Assembly (NCBI RefSeq): GCF_004028155.1
Contig: NZ_SBII01000001.1
Coordinates: 124,001 to 188,000 of the forward strand
DNA: 64,000 nt
Direction of reading: 5' to 3'
Source of the DNA: Flavobacterium cerinum
GTDB taxonomy: Bacteria > Bacteroidota > Bacteroidia > Flavobacteriales > Flavobacteriaceae
In this document: positions 24,772-33,375 of the stretch, in pieces
Layout: every line of letters starts with the position of its first letter
How positions within the stretch are numbered: the stretch's first letter is position 1
Program-made: the position numbers and the translations under genes
Notes under the pieces: generated by a model
The model's input: the letters and a program-made list of their open reading frames with translations, nothing else
What the model was told of the DNA's origin: nothing
Database searches by the model: none

Positions 24772-25101
24772 ATGACAAACGACCCTAACTACACTTTTAT
24801 AAAGACCGACAAAAAATTAATCAAATTAAGTTTTGATGATATTTTGCTCATAAAGGGATTAGGGAATTATGTTGAGATCTTTGTAAGGGATAATAAAAAA
24901 TACATTTATTACAAGTCTTTAAAAGACCTTATCGACAAATTACCCAATGAATTTATGAGGGTTCATAATTCATATATTATAAATTTAAAGAGGGTAGACT
25001 ACATTGAAGATAATCATTTAATAATTGCTGATCATAAGATCTCAATTGCTAAAAGCTACAGGGAATGTTTAATAAACCGGATTGACAAATTGCTGTTGTA
25101 A
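24772..25101 (+). CDS. Stand-alone LytTR DNA-binding protein
   Basis: The 109-residue protein is a single LytTR domain (residues 5-105; ILLIKGLGNYVEIFV, then PNEFMRVHNSYIINLKRVDYIE and ISIAKSYRECLINRI) with no receiver domain. Single-domain LytTR proteins may be activated by binding partners rather than phosphorylation. It starts inside the stop of a spurious upstream frame, 58 bp after the repeat, and is followed 100 bp later by an NTF2-like gene with palindromic sites in between. Confidence 0.9.
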   Translation: MTNDPNYTFIKTDKKLIKLSFDDILLIKGLGNYVEIFVRDNKKYIYYKSLKDLIDKLPNEFMRVHNSYIINLKRVDYIEDNHLIIADHKISIAKSYRECLINRIDKLLL

Positions 25102-25113
25102 ATACGGAATTGG

Positions 25114-25172
25114 ACATTCTGAATAAAAATTTATGCCGACTAAATAATTTATTTTTATAACATTCAGAATGT
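25114..25172 (+). promoter_or_regulatory. Two ATTC-n-GAAT palindromes, candidate operators
   Basis: ACATTCTGAAT (25114-25124) and the full palindrome ACATTCAGAATGT (25160-25172) share the ATTCnGAAT core with centres 46 bp apart. They fill the gap before the NTF2-like gene. A near-consensus -7 element (TTGTTTTG, 25176-25183) follows the second site. The protein that binds is unknown; the LytTR protein is one candidate. Confidence 0.5.
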
Positions 25173-25201
25173 GAGTTGTTTTGTGCAAATAAAATAACAA
25201 G

Positions 25202-25714
25202 ATGAAGCAATTACTATCTTGTCTAACACTCCTAACCATTATGACAGCAAATAATTTAAATGCACAAAACAGAGATTTTGAAAAAGACGTAAAAACAATC
25301 GAAGCGCTAATAAAGGCAAGCTATGAGGTTGTTTCAGGCGAAAAAGGAGCAAAACGTCAATGGGGAAGAGATGATTATTTGCATCATCCCAAAGCGGTAT
25401 ATTCTTACTTTGACAGGCAGAAACAAGAACAATCAACCATGACATTGCAGGAGTTTCATAAAGAAACAGATGATATGGTATTTGACACTGCCTTTTATGA
25501 AAATGAAATTAACAGGGAGGTGAGGCTATTTGGTAATGTTGCTCACGTTTGGAGTACTTATGAAACAAGATTAGAAAAAGGCGGAAAGGTGGAAAGAAGA
25601 GGAATTAATAGTATTCAGCTCATTTTTGAAAACAATCGTTGGTATATTATTTCCTGGACATTTTGCGGAGAAACAGATAAAAACACTATCCCAAAAACAT
25701 TTGATAGAAATTGA
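25202..25714 (+). CDS. Secreted NTF2/SnoaL-like protein
   Basis: The 170-residue protein has a signal peptide (MKQLLSCLTLLTIMTANNLN, cleavage after NAQ). Its domain has the size and strand pattern of the SnoaL/DUF4440 cone fold, with an N-terminal helix (VKTIEALIKASYEVVSGEKG) and strands ending VHVWSTYETRLE-like and WYIISWTF. Such domains bind small ligands or act as isomerases or hydrolases. No catalytic residues are identified. It may be controlled by the preceding palindromes. Confidence 0.8.
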   Translation: MKQLLSCLTLLTIMTANNLNAQNRDFEKDVKTIEALIKASYEVVSGEKGAKRQWGRDDYLHHPKAVYSYFDRQKQEQSTMTLQEFHKETDDMVFDTAFYENEINREVRLFGNVAHVWSTYETRLEKGGKVERRGINSIQLIFENNRWYIISWTFCGETDKNTIPKTFDRN

Positions 25715-25891
25715 AAAAAGGCTATTAATAAAAGTTTCATTGCGCTCAAAATGACATTCTTATTTAGGTTTTTGTCATTTCGACGATAGGAGGCTAGAGG
25801 CTGTAAGCCGACTGGCGAAGCAAATCTCAAACAAAGATTTTTCGACTGCGTTGCACTCCGCTCAAAATGACACTTTCCGGAGAGCCTTTTT
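25714..25891. repeat. REP-like repeat, copy 3, inside a split terminator
   Basis: The core element (25774-25871) runs from GTCATTTCGACG to AAATGAC with module A then module B; a degraded B piece lies at 25735-25756. AAAAAGGCT (25715-25723) and AGCCTTTTT (25883-25891) flank the whole block as inverted arms. This is as if the element had entered the loop of an older terminator between the two converging genes. Confidence 0.65.
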
Positions 25892-27551
25892 ATTTTAAAA
25901 TTGCAGGCAGTAAATAATCGCTCACTATTTTGTCTGACTGTGCATGGCCATACGGCTTATTGTACGCTTTAGAAGTTATGATAACGACAAGCGGCAGGGT
26001 TTTAAAAATTATAAATTTGTTTCCGCCATTTCCTGAGCAGTAGTACGTTTCATAATTTTTACCTTTATACGTTACCGTTTTATTCCAAAACAAATAACCA
26101 TAGAACTCGTTATCCCTTCCTTGTATTTGGATTTTTTTTGTCAGCGTTTTTTTTACCCATTGTTCAGGTAGTAGTTGCTTGCCATTCCACACTCCATTGT
26201 TTTTATACAGCTGGGCATATTTTGCGTTGTCCAACGATCGCATTTGCAGACCGCCCGCAGTATTCGCGACCTTTTGTGGTGTGTATTGCCACTGATAATT
26301 GGTAATGCCTAAAGGCTTAAAAAGTTTTTCATCGGCATATTTCTCTAATCCTCCCGGAACATTTTTGTTCAAAATATCGCCTAGCAGTACTACGCCGGCA
26401 GTAAAATAATCCCATTTGGTACCGTTGGTTTTGGCAGAATCGACAGCCAGGTCTAGCGTGAATTTCACCCAGTTATCGGTAGGGTACATGTTTTCTTCAT
26501 TTCCGGGCGAATCGCTATCTGCATCCGAACCATCAAAAGCTGAACTCATAGTCAGCAGGTCGGCTATTTTAATGCTGTCTTTTTTTACATTGTAATTCGC
26601 ATATTCCTTTAGGTTATAAAAAGAATGTAAGGTTTGCTTATCGTTTTTAATATAGCCTTCATTTATAGCAATGCCCATAAGGGTAGAAGCAAACGATTTC
26701 CCTACTGAACGGGTGTCGTGCAGCGTGTTCCTGTCGGCACCATTAAAATATTCTTCCAGTAAAAGCTTGCCATCATAAACAGCAACTACGCTGGTTATCT
26801 CCTTTAGGTTATAGGCTGCAATATCTTTATTCAGCAGTTCGATTTTGCTCCTGTCAAACTGCAGGTTGGAAATTTCCCATCCGCTGTTGGGCATTATGGG
26901 CTGGATCGCCATTTGCTTTGCGGTTACTTCGGGTGTTTTTATAATTAGTTTAATCTCTCCGGAGGCTATTAGTTTACCCACTTTAGCTTCTTTGCTATCA
27001 TTGGTAATAATATAAGGCCGTACTTCGATCTTAAGTTTATGGCTGCCGAGCGTTAGCGCTTTTTCACCTCCATTTAGTTTGAATCTTTCCCACATGTTGA
27101 GTCCCCATAAATTTTCGCTTTTAGAGCTCGTAAGCGGAACCCTTAGCGCTGTTGAGGTGTCTTTACTGCTGTTGTACCCAAAATTACAGCCGTTATTAAT
27201 ATTCTCTTTATAGATGAACGTATCGTCAATGTAAAAAGTAAACTGTAGGTTGCCTATTTTGACAAGTTCTTCAGCCGATAAATTTGGCGCTAACTGGTGC
27301 AGGTAGTTGGTTATGGAATTATCCATAAAAAACCTGATGTTAAGATCTGACTTATAGGTGAGGTTAAAAGAGGTAAGAAAGTCAGTACTTTTATATTGAT
27401 CTAACGGAATATTTCCATTCATAAAAGTGACCTTACCCATGTTTTGCCTATGCAGTTCGCTGGTAACGCCGTCCGATTTAAACAGTTCGGTATTTTGAGC
27501 AGACGCAATAAGAAAAGAAAGATTGATTATGAGCAGTACAACTATTCGCAT
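25890..27551 (-). CDS. Serine hydrolase (beta-lactamase/DD-peptidase fold)
   Basis: The 553-residue protein has a signal peptide (MRIVVLLIINLSFLIASAQN), an N-terminal beta-rich domain (about 20-215) of unknown role and a C-terminal serine beta-lactamase-like domain (about 230-550). The SxxK motif is in DTRSVGKSFAS near residue 282, and a YYCSGNGGNKF segment near residue 510 is in the position of the third motif. A YFTAGVVLLGD segment could supply the second motif. Members include esterases and D-aminopeptidases rather than true beta-lactamases. It faces the NTF2-like gene. Confidence 0.88.
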   Translation of the reverse strand: MRIVVLLIINLSFLIASAQNTELFKSDGVTSELHRQNMGKVTFMNGNIPLDQYKSTDFLTSFNLTYKSDLNIRFFMDNSITNYLHQLAPNLSAEELVKIGNLQFTFYIDDTFIYKENINNGCNFGYNSSKDTSTALRVPLTSSKSENLWGLNMWERFKLNGGEKALTLGSHKLKIEVRPYIITNDSKEAKVGKLIASGEIKLIIKTPEVTAKQMAIQPIMPNSGWEISNLQFDRSKIELLNKDIAAYNLKEITSVVAVYDGKLLLEEYFNGADRNTLHDTRSVGKSFASTLMGIAINEGYIKNDKQTLHSFYNLKEYANYNVKKDSIKIADLLTMSSAFDGSDADSDSPGNEENMYPTDNWVKFTLDLAVDSAKTNGTKWDYFTAGVVLLGDILNKNVPGGLEKYADEKLFKPLGITNYQWQYTPQKVANTAGGLQMRSLDNAKYAQLYKNNGVWNGKQLLPEQWVKKTLTKKIQIQGRDNEFYGYLFWNKTVTYKGKNYETYYCSGNGGNKFIIFKTLPLVVIITSKAYNKPYGHAQSDKIVSDYLLPAILK

Positions 27552-27630
27552 CAGTATTGGATTTATTAGATAGGAAACAAAAATAGGCTATAGCCAACAG
27601 TAAAAATTGTACAGGATTAACATTTGTATT

Positions 27631-28443
27631 TTATTTAGCCAAAAGTAATTTTAAATGTTCCGAAGGATTTAGGCCGTTCACTTCTTTAAAGCATCGGGTA
27701 AAATGACTCTGATCGGAGAAGCCGCATTCATGAGCGATCTCGGTTAATGATAGTTTTTTTAAAGCGATGAGCGACAGTGCTTTTTCTACTTTTAACTTTC
27801 TTACATACTCACTTAAAGTGCAGTGAAAGTACTTAGAGAAATCCCGTGAAAGGTGAACAGGGTGTATGCCGGCTATTTTAGATAAATACTCTAAAGTGAC
27901 TTTCTCTCCAACCTGGTCGTGAAGAGCCTCATCGATACACTGTACCCATTTTGGGTTTTTATACAGGAGCGTTTTGTTGTGCTGCTCCAGTTTCGATAAG
28001 ATCTCTATCAGCAGTGTTTGTATGGAAAAGTCTACAGCAGTGCCTTCAATTTTAGCAGCCCTGAAAACTTTATACATTAAAAACTTTATATCCGGATTTG
28101 AGATATTAATGCTGCCCTGTAAGTTGTTTTCTGTCAGCTCTAAAGTATCAAACCAGTGCTGTTCAATTTCAACGTGAAAACCTCTGGTAAAACCATCAGG
28201 TTTAATGTTATAATGCGGTTCCTGCCAATTATGAAAAAGCAGGTCTCCTGCTTTACAGTTATAGATTTCCTTTTTATTCCCCTCAATAACATTCCCTTCA
28301 ATAATAAAAGTAAAATAGGCATGCTCATGATAATGCCAGTCTACCTTGCTATGGGTATAAACAGTATCGGTCAACGTTAACCCCTCCAAAGCTATGGTCT
28401 CATTTGTTTGTCCGTAAAATGTACCTTTTTGTAACTGCTTCAT
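27631..28443 (-). CDS. AraC family transcriptional regulator
   Basis: The 270-residue protein has an N-terminal cupin-like sensing domain (residues 10-110, with HYHEHAYFTFIIEGN and GDLLFHNWQEPHYN His-containing loops). The C-terminal double HTH (about 175-265) includes LEYLSKIAGIHPVHLSRDFS and LTEIAHECGFSDQSHFTRCF. It lies 79 bp upstream of the serine hydrolase on the same strand and may control it. Confidence 0.93.
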   Translation of the reverse strand: MKQLQKGTFYGQTNETIALEGLTLTDTVYTHSKVDWHYHEHAYFTFIIEGNVIEGNKKEIYNCKAGDLLFHNWQEPHYNIKPDGFTRGFHVEIEQHWFDTLELTENNLQGSINISNPDIKFLMYKVFRAAKIEGTAVDFSIQTLLIEILSKLEQHNKTLLYKNPKWVQCIDEALHDQVGEKVTLEYLSKIAGIHPVHLSRDFSKYFHCTLSEYVRKLKVEKALSLIALKKLSLTEIAHECGFSDQSHFTRCFKEVNGLNPSEHLKLLLAK

Positions 28444-28741
28444 TACTGGATTCGTTTACTTTCCTTACGCATAAAGGTAGATAAATGATAGCGTAGCTAA
28501 ACAAATTGGTGAAGCTTTTTTGTTTAACTTTAGCGTTCTAAATTCTGTATTTAGACCAAGACATTATGAACAGAACCTGCCTGCCTCCTCCAACAGCTTA
28601 ATATAACACTCCGTTATATTAGCATTTTATGCAGCGAGCTAACCTTAATTAGCTGCGCTGGTATTGCTATATACTTACTCAATTCGTTTTAATTTATCAA
28701 TACCATACCTTTTTAAAGGTATGAGTTATCTATTATATACA
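28444..28741 (+). promoter_or_regulatory. Structured leader before the EamA exporter gene
   Basis: Three hairpins lie in this gap. One is at 28599-28621 (9-bp arms TAATATAAC, 5-nt loop). The second, at 28632-28660, has an 11-bp stem with one bulge and a CCTTAA loop. The third, at 28704-28723, is CATACCTTT with its inverse and a 2-nt centre, ending 18 bp before the ATG. A possible promoter (TTG 28506-28508, TAACTTTA 28525-28532) would give a leader of about 205 nt. No known riboswitch class was recognised. Confidence 0.45.
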
Positions 28742-29617
28742 ATGAAAAAAGCATATATACAATTGCACGCTTCACTCGTGCTGGCAGGATTTACAGGAAT
28801 TTTCGGCCGACTTATCTCTCTTAACGAAGGACTAATAAGCTGGTACAGGCTACTGCTTTCGGGTCTGGTTCTTTTGCTGTTCTATTCCATTACAGGGAAA
28901 AAGCACAATGTTACTTTAAAGAATAAAATGAGTCTGGCGGTGTCGGGAACGATACTTGGGCTTCACTGGCTGTTCTTTTACGGTAGTATTAAGTACGCCA
29001 ACATATCGGTAGGGGTTATTTGTTTTGCCCTTACCAGTTTCTTTAATGCTATACTTTCCCCGCTTATCGACAAAAAGAAGCTCTCCATTCAGGAGCTGCT
29101 ACTTAGTGGAATCACGGTATGCGGTATTGGTTTTATATTCGGGCTCGATGCTAGTTACAGAACGGGAATAGTATTGGGTATCATCTCGTCTATATTTGGG
29201 GCGTTGTATACTATTTATAATGAGAAACAGGCAAAACAGTATGAAAGCGGTACAATAGTATTGTACCAAATGCTAGGCGGCTTTGTAGGGATCTCTATTA
29301 TTATGCCCCTCTTTTTATATGTATCCCCTGTCGAGACTATTTTACCGTCTTTAGAAGATTTCGGCTGGCTGTTTGTTTTATTGGTAGTATGTACGGTGGT
29401 TATGTACAGCTTGATCACAGCGTCGCTAAAACATATTTCGTCGTTTACCGTAAGCCTGAGCTATAACCTCGAACCCATTTATACCATTATCCTTGCAATC
29501 CTGATCTATCATGAAGATAAAGGATTATCGGCAGGGTTTTATATCGGTTTGTCACTTATTGTACTTTCGTTAGTACTCCAAATGTACCGGATGAAAAGGT
29601 TGCAGCGCAGCACATAA
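28742..29617 (+). CDS. EamA/DMT family transporter
   Basis: Starting at the ATG at 28742, the 291-residue product has ten hydrophobic helices in two EamA halves (about 5-130 and 145-285), such as LAGFTGIFGRLISL and GLILGLHWLFFYGSIK-like stretches. A conserved NLEPIYTIILAILIYHE end helix follows. EamA proteins export amino acids or other small metabolites. An upstream ATG at 28664 would place 26 residues across the third leader hairpin and is less likely. The substrate is unknown. Confidence 0.9.
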   Translation: MKKAYIQLHASLVLAGFTGIFGRLISLNEGLISWYRLLLSGLVLLLFYSITGKKHNVTLKNKMSLAVSGTILGLHWLFFYGSIKYANISVGVICFALTSFFNAILSPLIDKKKLSIQELLLSGITVCGIGFIFGLDASYRTGIVLGIISSIFGALYTIYNEKQAKQYESGTIVLYQMLGGFVGISIIMPLFLYVSPVETILPSLEDFGWLFVLLVVCTVVMYSLITASLKHISSFTVSLSYNLEPIYTIILAILIYHEDKGLSAGFYIGLSLIVLSLVLQMYRMKRLQRST

Positions 29618-29638
29618 TTATTTCTTCATTAAAATTTT

Positions 29639-29665
29639 AAAGCCCTGTTCAGCAGGGCTTTTTTA
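29639..29665 (+). terminator. Terminator after the EamA gene
   Basis: AAAGCCCTG (29639-29647) pairs with CAGGGCTTT (29653-29661) around TTCAG and is followed by T. Confidence 0.9.
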
Positions 29666-29813
29666 ATATTACTAAGTGCTGAAAATTAGGAAAATACACT
29701 TTATCGTTCATATGTTGCATTTAATCTCATTATCATACTTTCGTTCATGTTATAACTTCATAATGTGTACTTTAATGTAATAATCACCAACCTAACATTT
29801 TAAATTTTTAATT

Positions 29814-31067
29814 ATGAGAAAGTGCTACATTAGCTTTATTAAGTCTTACTCAGTAGTTTTCACTGGAGTATTAATGGTTTTTCTGTTGTCTTGTGAATCA
29901 GACAAAATGTCGGAATCAGAACCCCAAAATGTTACTCCGAAAAATGGTGGACTTTCCAGTTCATCCGTTCCTCCGGATTTTAATGCCAGAGCGTTAAATC
30001 TTACAGAAGAGGAAGTCTATTTGTTTCCTGAAGATCCGAACTATGAAATGATCGACATGGGAAGGTATGCCTTAGGGAAAGTTTTAAAAGATATGATAAA
30101 TGCAGCAGCGATTGCTCAAATAACAAATTATGCAAAAATCAACGGTGTTAAAACGGTAACTTTTGATAAGATATTTGGACTGTTCCCGGGCATGAAAGCT
30201 ATGATCGATCAGAAGCTAAGCACTCAAAGTCTTCCTTCCTGTCCTTATGATTTCTCTTCTTTCGATAAGATCCAAAGCGTTATGAGCAGAGAAGGAATTG
30301 ACTATAATCTGGGAGTATACATCTATAATCTTGAGTCGAACCCAGGCGGCGAGTTTTTTATTCTTACACCCGGAGCAGAATTGAACGATGAAGAAGGCGG
30401 AGAAGACCAGATAATGGCATGGTACAAAGGTGCTAACCTTACTGCCGATCCTATAAAAATAACAGAAGGTGAAGCAGGAACATTTGCTACAATGGGCGCT
30501 TTTTTTTCATTGGTACTTGATCCTAAAGTATTAGGTCCTGTGGGTAATGGTCCAACGGGACCAATAGGAGGGCCGCTTGTTAAAAAAATATGTGTCCGTC
30601 AGGTTAATATTAAACACCGTTACGAAAAATCAGGTAAATCTGAAATTTATTTCCATGCACTTAAAAATACAGGAGGAAATAACTGGGCAACACTATATAA
30701 CAATTGGCCTGCAAACGATTCTTCAAAACATTTAACGAGTACAAAAAGTACAAATCAATGGGTTACGGTTGATAAGGGACAGGTTTTATTTAATAGTGAC
30801 CTGAGTGTAGTATGGAATACTTTTGAGAGAGACTGGTACTCCAGTTTTAAGCCTGTAAATAATCTTCTTGGTGCTACAACGATGATGCAAAGCGGTGCTC
30901 CAATGACTTTTGCAAATGAATGGTATGCATTGGTGCCTTCAACGAATAATCTATCAAATAGTAAATCTATGGGGCCTTTCAAAGCACCAATATTAACCAA
31001 TGGAGCTAGTAATACTTATCTTCTGGGTGAAGGGAGTAAGTTTCAGGCTTATTTTTATGCTCAATAA
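29814..31067 (+). CDS. Large secreted lipoprotein of unknown function
   Basis: The 417-residue product has an SPII signal (GVLMVFLLSCESDKMSESE, lipobox Cys near residue 27) and a low-complexity Ser/Glu/Pro linker (about 30-55). A region with YNLGVYIYNLESNPGGEFF and a Gly/Pro segment (near 240-250, GPVGNGPTGPIGGPL) precedes a beta-rich C-terminal half (HRYEKSGKSEIYFHAL onward). No catalytic motif or T9SS domain is recognised. It stands alone between terminators. Confidence 0.82.
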   Translation: MRKCYISFIKSYSVVFTGVLMVFLLSCESDKMSESEPQNVTPKNGGLSSSSVPPDFNARALNLTEEEVYLFPEDPNYEMIDMGRYALGKVLKDMINAAAIAQITNYAKINGVKTVTFDKIFGLFPGMKAMIDQKLSTQSLPSCPYDFSSFDKIQSVMSREGIDYNLGVYIYNLESNPGGEFFILTPGAELNDEEGGEDQIMAWYKGANLTADPIKITEGEAGTFATMGAFFSLVLDPKVLGPVGNGPTGPIGGPLVKKICVRQVNIKHRYEKSGKSEIYFHALKNTGGNNWATLYNNWPANDSSKHLTSTKSTNQWVTVDKGQVLFNSDLSVVWNTFERDWYSSFKPVNNLLGATTMMQSGAPMTFANEWYALVPSTNNLSNSKSMGPFKAPILTNGASNTYLLGEGSKFQAYFYAQ

Positions 31068-31102
31068 TAGATAGCTAATACTATTTAAATTAAGAATAAA
31101 AC

Positions 31103-31128
31103 AAAAACCCGCTGAAAAGCGGGTTTTT
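31103..31128. terminator. Bidirectional terminator
   Basis: AAAAACCCGCT (31103-31113) pairs with AGCGGGTTTTT (31118-31128) around GAAA. It lies between two converging genes. Confidence 0.9.
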
Positions 31129-31148
31129 CATATTTATAGGGTAGTGTT

Positions 31149-32246
31149 TTACAATTGATCTTCTTTAAGTTCTTCGGGAGTTACAGGGACTACTTCCGGA
31201 GGATGTTCTTCACCAAGTACCATTCCCCAGGATTTAAGTCCGTCAACCCTGTCAAAAATAACTTTTACAATGGCTATGACTGGGATCGATAAGAACATCC
31301 CTTTAATGCCCCATACCATTTCGCCGACTACTAATCCAAGAAGCGCTACAAGCGTATTGATCTTAACCTTAGAGCCTACGATCTTGGGCATTATGTAATT
31401 TCCGTCTATAATATGGATAACTATTCCGGAGATCAGAACGAAAAACACATCGGTACTTCCCATGGTAGCAAAAGTAATAAGCAGTGCGATGAGCAGAGCA
31501 GTAAGGATGCCTATGTAAGGAATCACATTAAATGTTCCGGTAATTATACCCAATAAAAAGGCATATTTTATCCCAATGATTTCGAATGCGATACAGGCTA
31601 ATGTCGAAACGATAAGCATCTGTAAAAATATACCTGTAATGTATTTTTTTACAATATACTGGATCTGGGCTACAACGTCATGAACAACTATTGCGTGCTC
31701 ATCTTTAAAAAGCGACACCACAAATTTTAATAGTAATCGTCTGTGGAGCAGTATAAAAAATGTATATAAAAAGATAAACACAAGGAATAAAATAATGGAG
31801 GATACCGATAAAAGGGTACTGCCTAAGAGACCTGTTCCTTTGCTTAACATCTCAGATGTTGCAGTATCGACGTAGCCCATCTGGTCTTTACTGTTAATGT
31901 GGAAAGTATTATATATCCACGTTTGGATATCGGTAGACGCCACTAAGATTTGTTTTTTAAATGCAGGGAGATCGTTCGTGAGTTCACTAAGCTGGCTTAG
32001 TAATAAAACAAAGGTTCCAGAGATTACAACAATAAGGCTTAGCAGTACTAATATGGAAGATACTGAACGTGGAATTTTCCATTTGTGTTCTAAAAAATTG
32101 GCAAAGGGCAGCAGCAGCAGTGCAAAAAGCAAAGCAAATAATAAAGGTGCTAGCACTGTCTCTCCAATAATTGCAAGGTAAAACAGGCATATTATACTAA
32201 TTAATATATGCGCCAGTTTGGTGTAAAATGGTGTTGCCTGCCTCAT
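31149..32246 (-). CDS. AI-2E family transporter (TqsA/YdiK-like permease)
   Basis: The 365-residue membrane protein has about eight hydrophobic helices: a first pair near 10-50, a central cluster near 60-90, and a C-terminal set (about 205-330) containing the conserved FNVIPYIGILTALLIALL and IDGNYIMPKIVGSKVKINTL segments. The family was named for autoinducer-2 export, but members serve varied roles, including Na+/H+ antiport. The C-terminus (EEHPPEVVPVTPEELKEDQL) is acidic. It appears to be a single gene. Confidence 0.93.
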   Translation of the reverse strand: MRQATPFYTKLAHILISIICLFYLAIIGETVLAPLLFALLFALLLLPFANFLEHKWKIPRSVSSILVLLSLIVVISGTFVLLLSQLSELTNDLPAFKKQILVASTDIQTWIYNTFHINSKDQMGYVDTATSEMLSKGTGLLGSTLLSVSSIILFLVFIFLYTFFILLHRRLLLKFVVSLFKDEHAIVVHDVVAQIQYIVKKYITGIFLQMLIVSTLACIAFEIIGIKYAFLLGIITGTFNVIPYIGILTALLIALLITFATMGSTDVFFVLISGIVIHIIDGNYIMPKIVGSKVKINTLVALLGLVVGEMVWGIKGMFLSIPVIAIVKVIFDRVDGLKSWGMVLGEEHPPEVVPVTPEELKEDQL

Positions 32247-32357
32247 CTACTTATGTTTTTGTGAATAATAAGTAAAATTAGAATTAAATATGGTTATGTG
32301 CTATCTAATGAAAATCTTTTAGATTTATTTAATATAATGTTTAATCGGATTAAAATA

Positions 32358-32912
32358 TTAATACCATGCTTCCAGTCTTGTTAAATCATGGGTTGATATT
32401 TCTCCGGGTTCACCCCATTTGTTATACATGGGTATTTGTTCAATACAGTCAAGGTTTGTTTCCAGGCTGTTTGTAGACAGCTCAAAATCAAAACGTGGGT
32501 TAGAAGCCGACATGAATTTCATTTCTTTTGAATTATCAATAAAGCTAAATCTGATGTCAATAAGCCCAATACAGCCCAGATGGTTTGCTGCTACATAACG
32601 GAGTAGTACTTTCTCGGGAGAATATACATAGGTGTATCCTTTTGGATCGGTCATATCACGGCCCACACTCTTTTGAACAACTTCAATGTCATGTTTTTTG
32701 ATATGCTCTATCGAGTCAAACTTTCTATAGTTCACATAGAGATCCATTTCATATAAAGGATATACCGATTTGTTTTCGTCTTCTTCATTATCATCATATA
32801 ACCTTCGGTACAGTGTATATTTACCTGAAGCCTGATTTTTATGGTCATAATTAAATGTAAATTCTACAAAAAGATGGCCGGTAGACGTATAGACTTTTAG
32901 ACTTCTGTCCAT
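32358..32912 (-). CDS. Conserved hypothetical protein
   Basis: The 184-residue acidic protein has no signal peptide or membrane helix. It opens with MDRSLKVYTSTGHLFVEFTF and is rich in Tyr, Asp and Glu, with a beta-rich pattern. No family was recognised. An upstream -7 element on the minus strand (TAAATTTG at 32989-32982) lies 70 bp before the ATG. It stands alone in AT-rich surroundings. Confidence 0.75.
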   Translation of the reverse strand: MDRSLKVYTSTGHLFVEFTFNYDHKNQASGKYTLYRRLYDDNEEDENKSVYPLYEMDLYVNYRKFDSIEHIKKHDIEVVQKSVGRDMTDPKGYTYVYSPEKVLLRYVAANHLGCIGLIDIRFSFIDNSKEMKFMSASNPRFDFELSTNSLETNLDCIEQIPMYNKWGEPGEISTHDLTRLEAWY

Positions 32913-33375
32913 GGGGAATGAATTTAAATTGTTGTAAGGTGTAATTTAGAATATGATTAATGCACGGCAGCAAAAACATATCAAATTTATTGAAAGCCCA
33001 ACTGTTGATAGCAGGTGTAATTACCTGTTTTTAAAATTGTAAATTTTTACAGTGCTCAACAAAACAAACCTTCGCAATTGAGTACTATCATTGCATCTGT
33101 TATATTCTGCTTTAATACTCCCTTTTTGCGGTCAAAAATAACGGGAATACTCATTTTTGTTGGTTTTTTTATTCAACAGATGATATGAAAATATTCAAAG
33201 AATAGCTTTTTTGTGTTAAAATTTAGTCAATGCAAAGGAGGGTTGTCATAAAATAAAAAAAGTTTCGGATAAATATAGCTCGCTATTTTTAACGAGTCTA
33301 AATAAAATAAATTTGTTACTGTCAGTTTTTTCAAAAACTCACGGTTTTTAGAATTATAAAAATTAATAGTAGATT
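32913..33375. other. Long AT-rich intergenic region before the large T9SS gene
   Basis: This 463-bp gap between divergent genes holds a TAAATTTG -7 box for the left gene (32989-32982, minus) and an inverted repeat CAGGT-GTAATT-ACCTG at 33012-33027. No clear promoter for the right gene, RNA gene or open frame was seen. Confidence 0.5.

Noticed and set aside
24521..24775. 84-codon reading frame after the XRE-pentapeptide gene
   Set aside because: It runs across the long terminator hairpin and both repeat modules, and its translation has no protein-like pattern.
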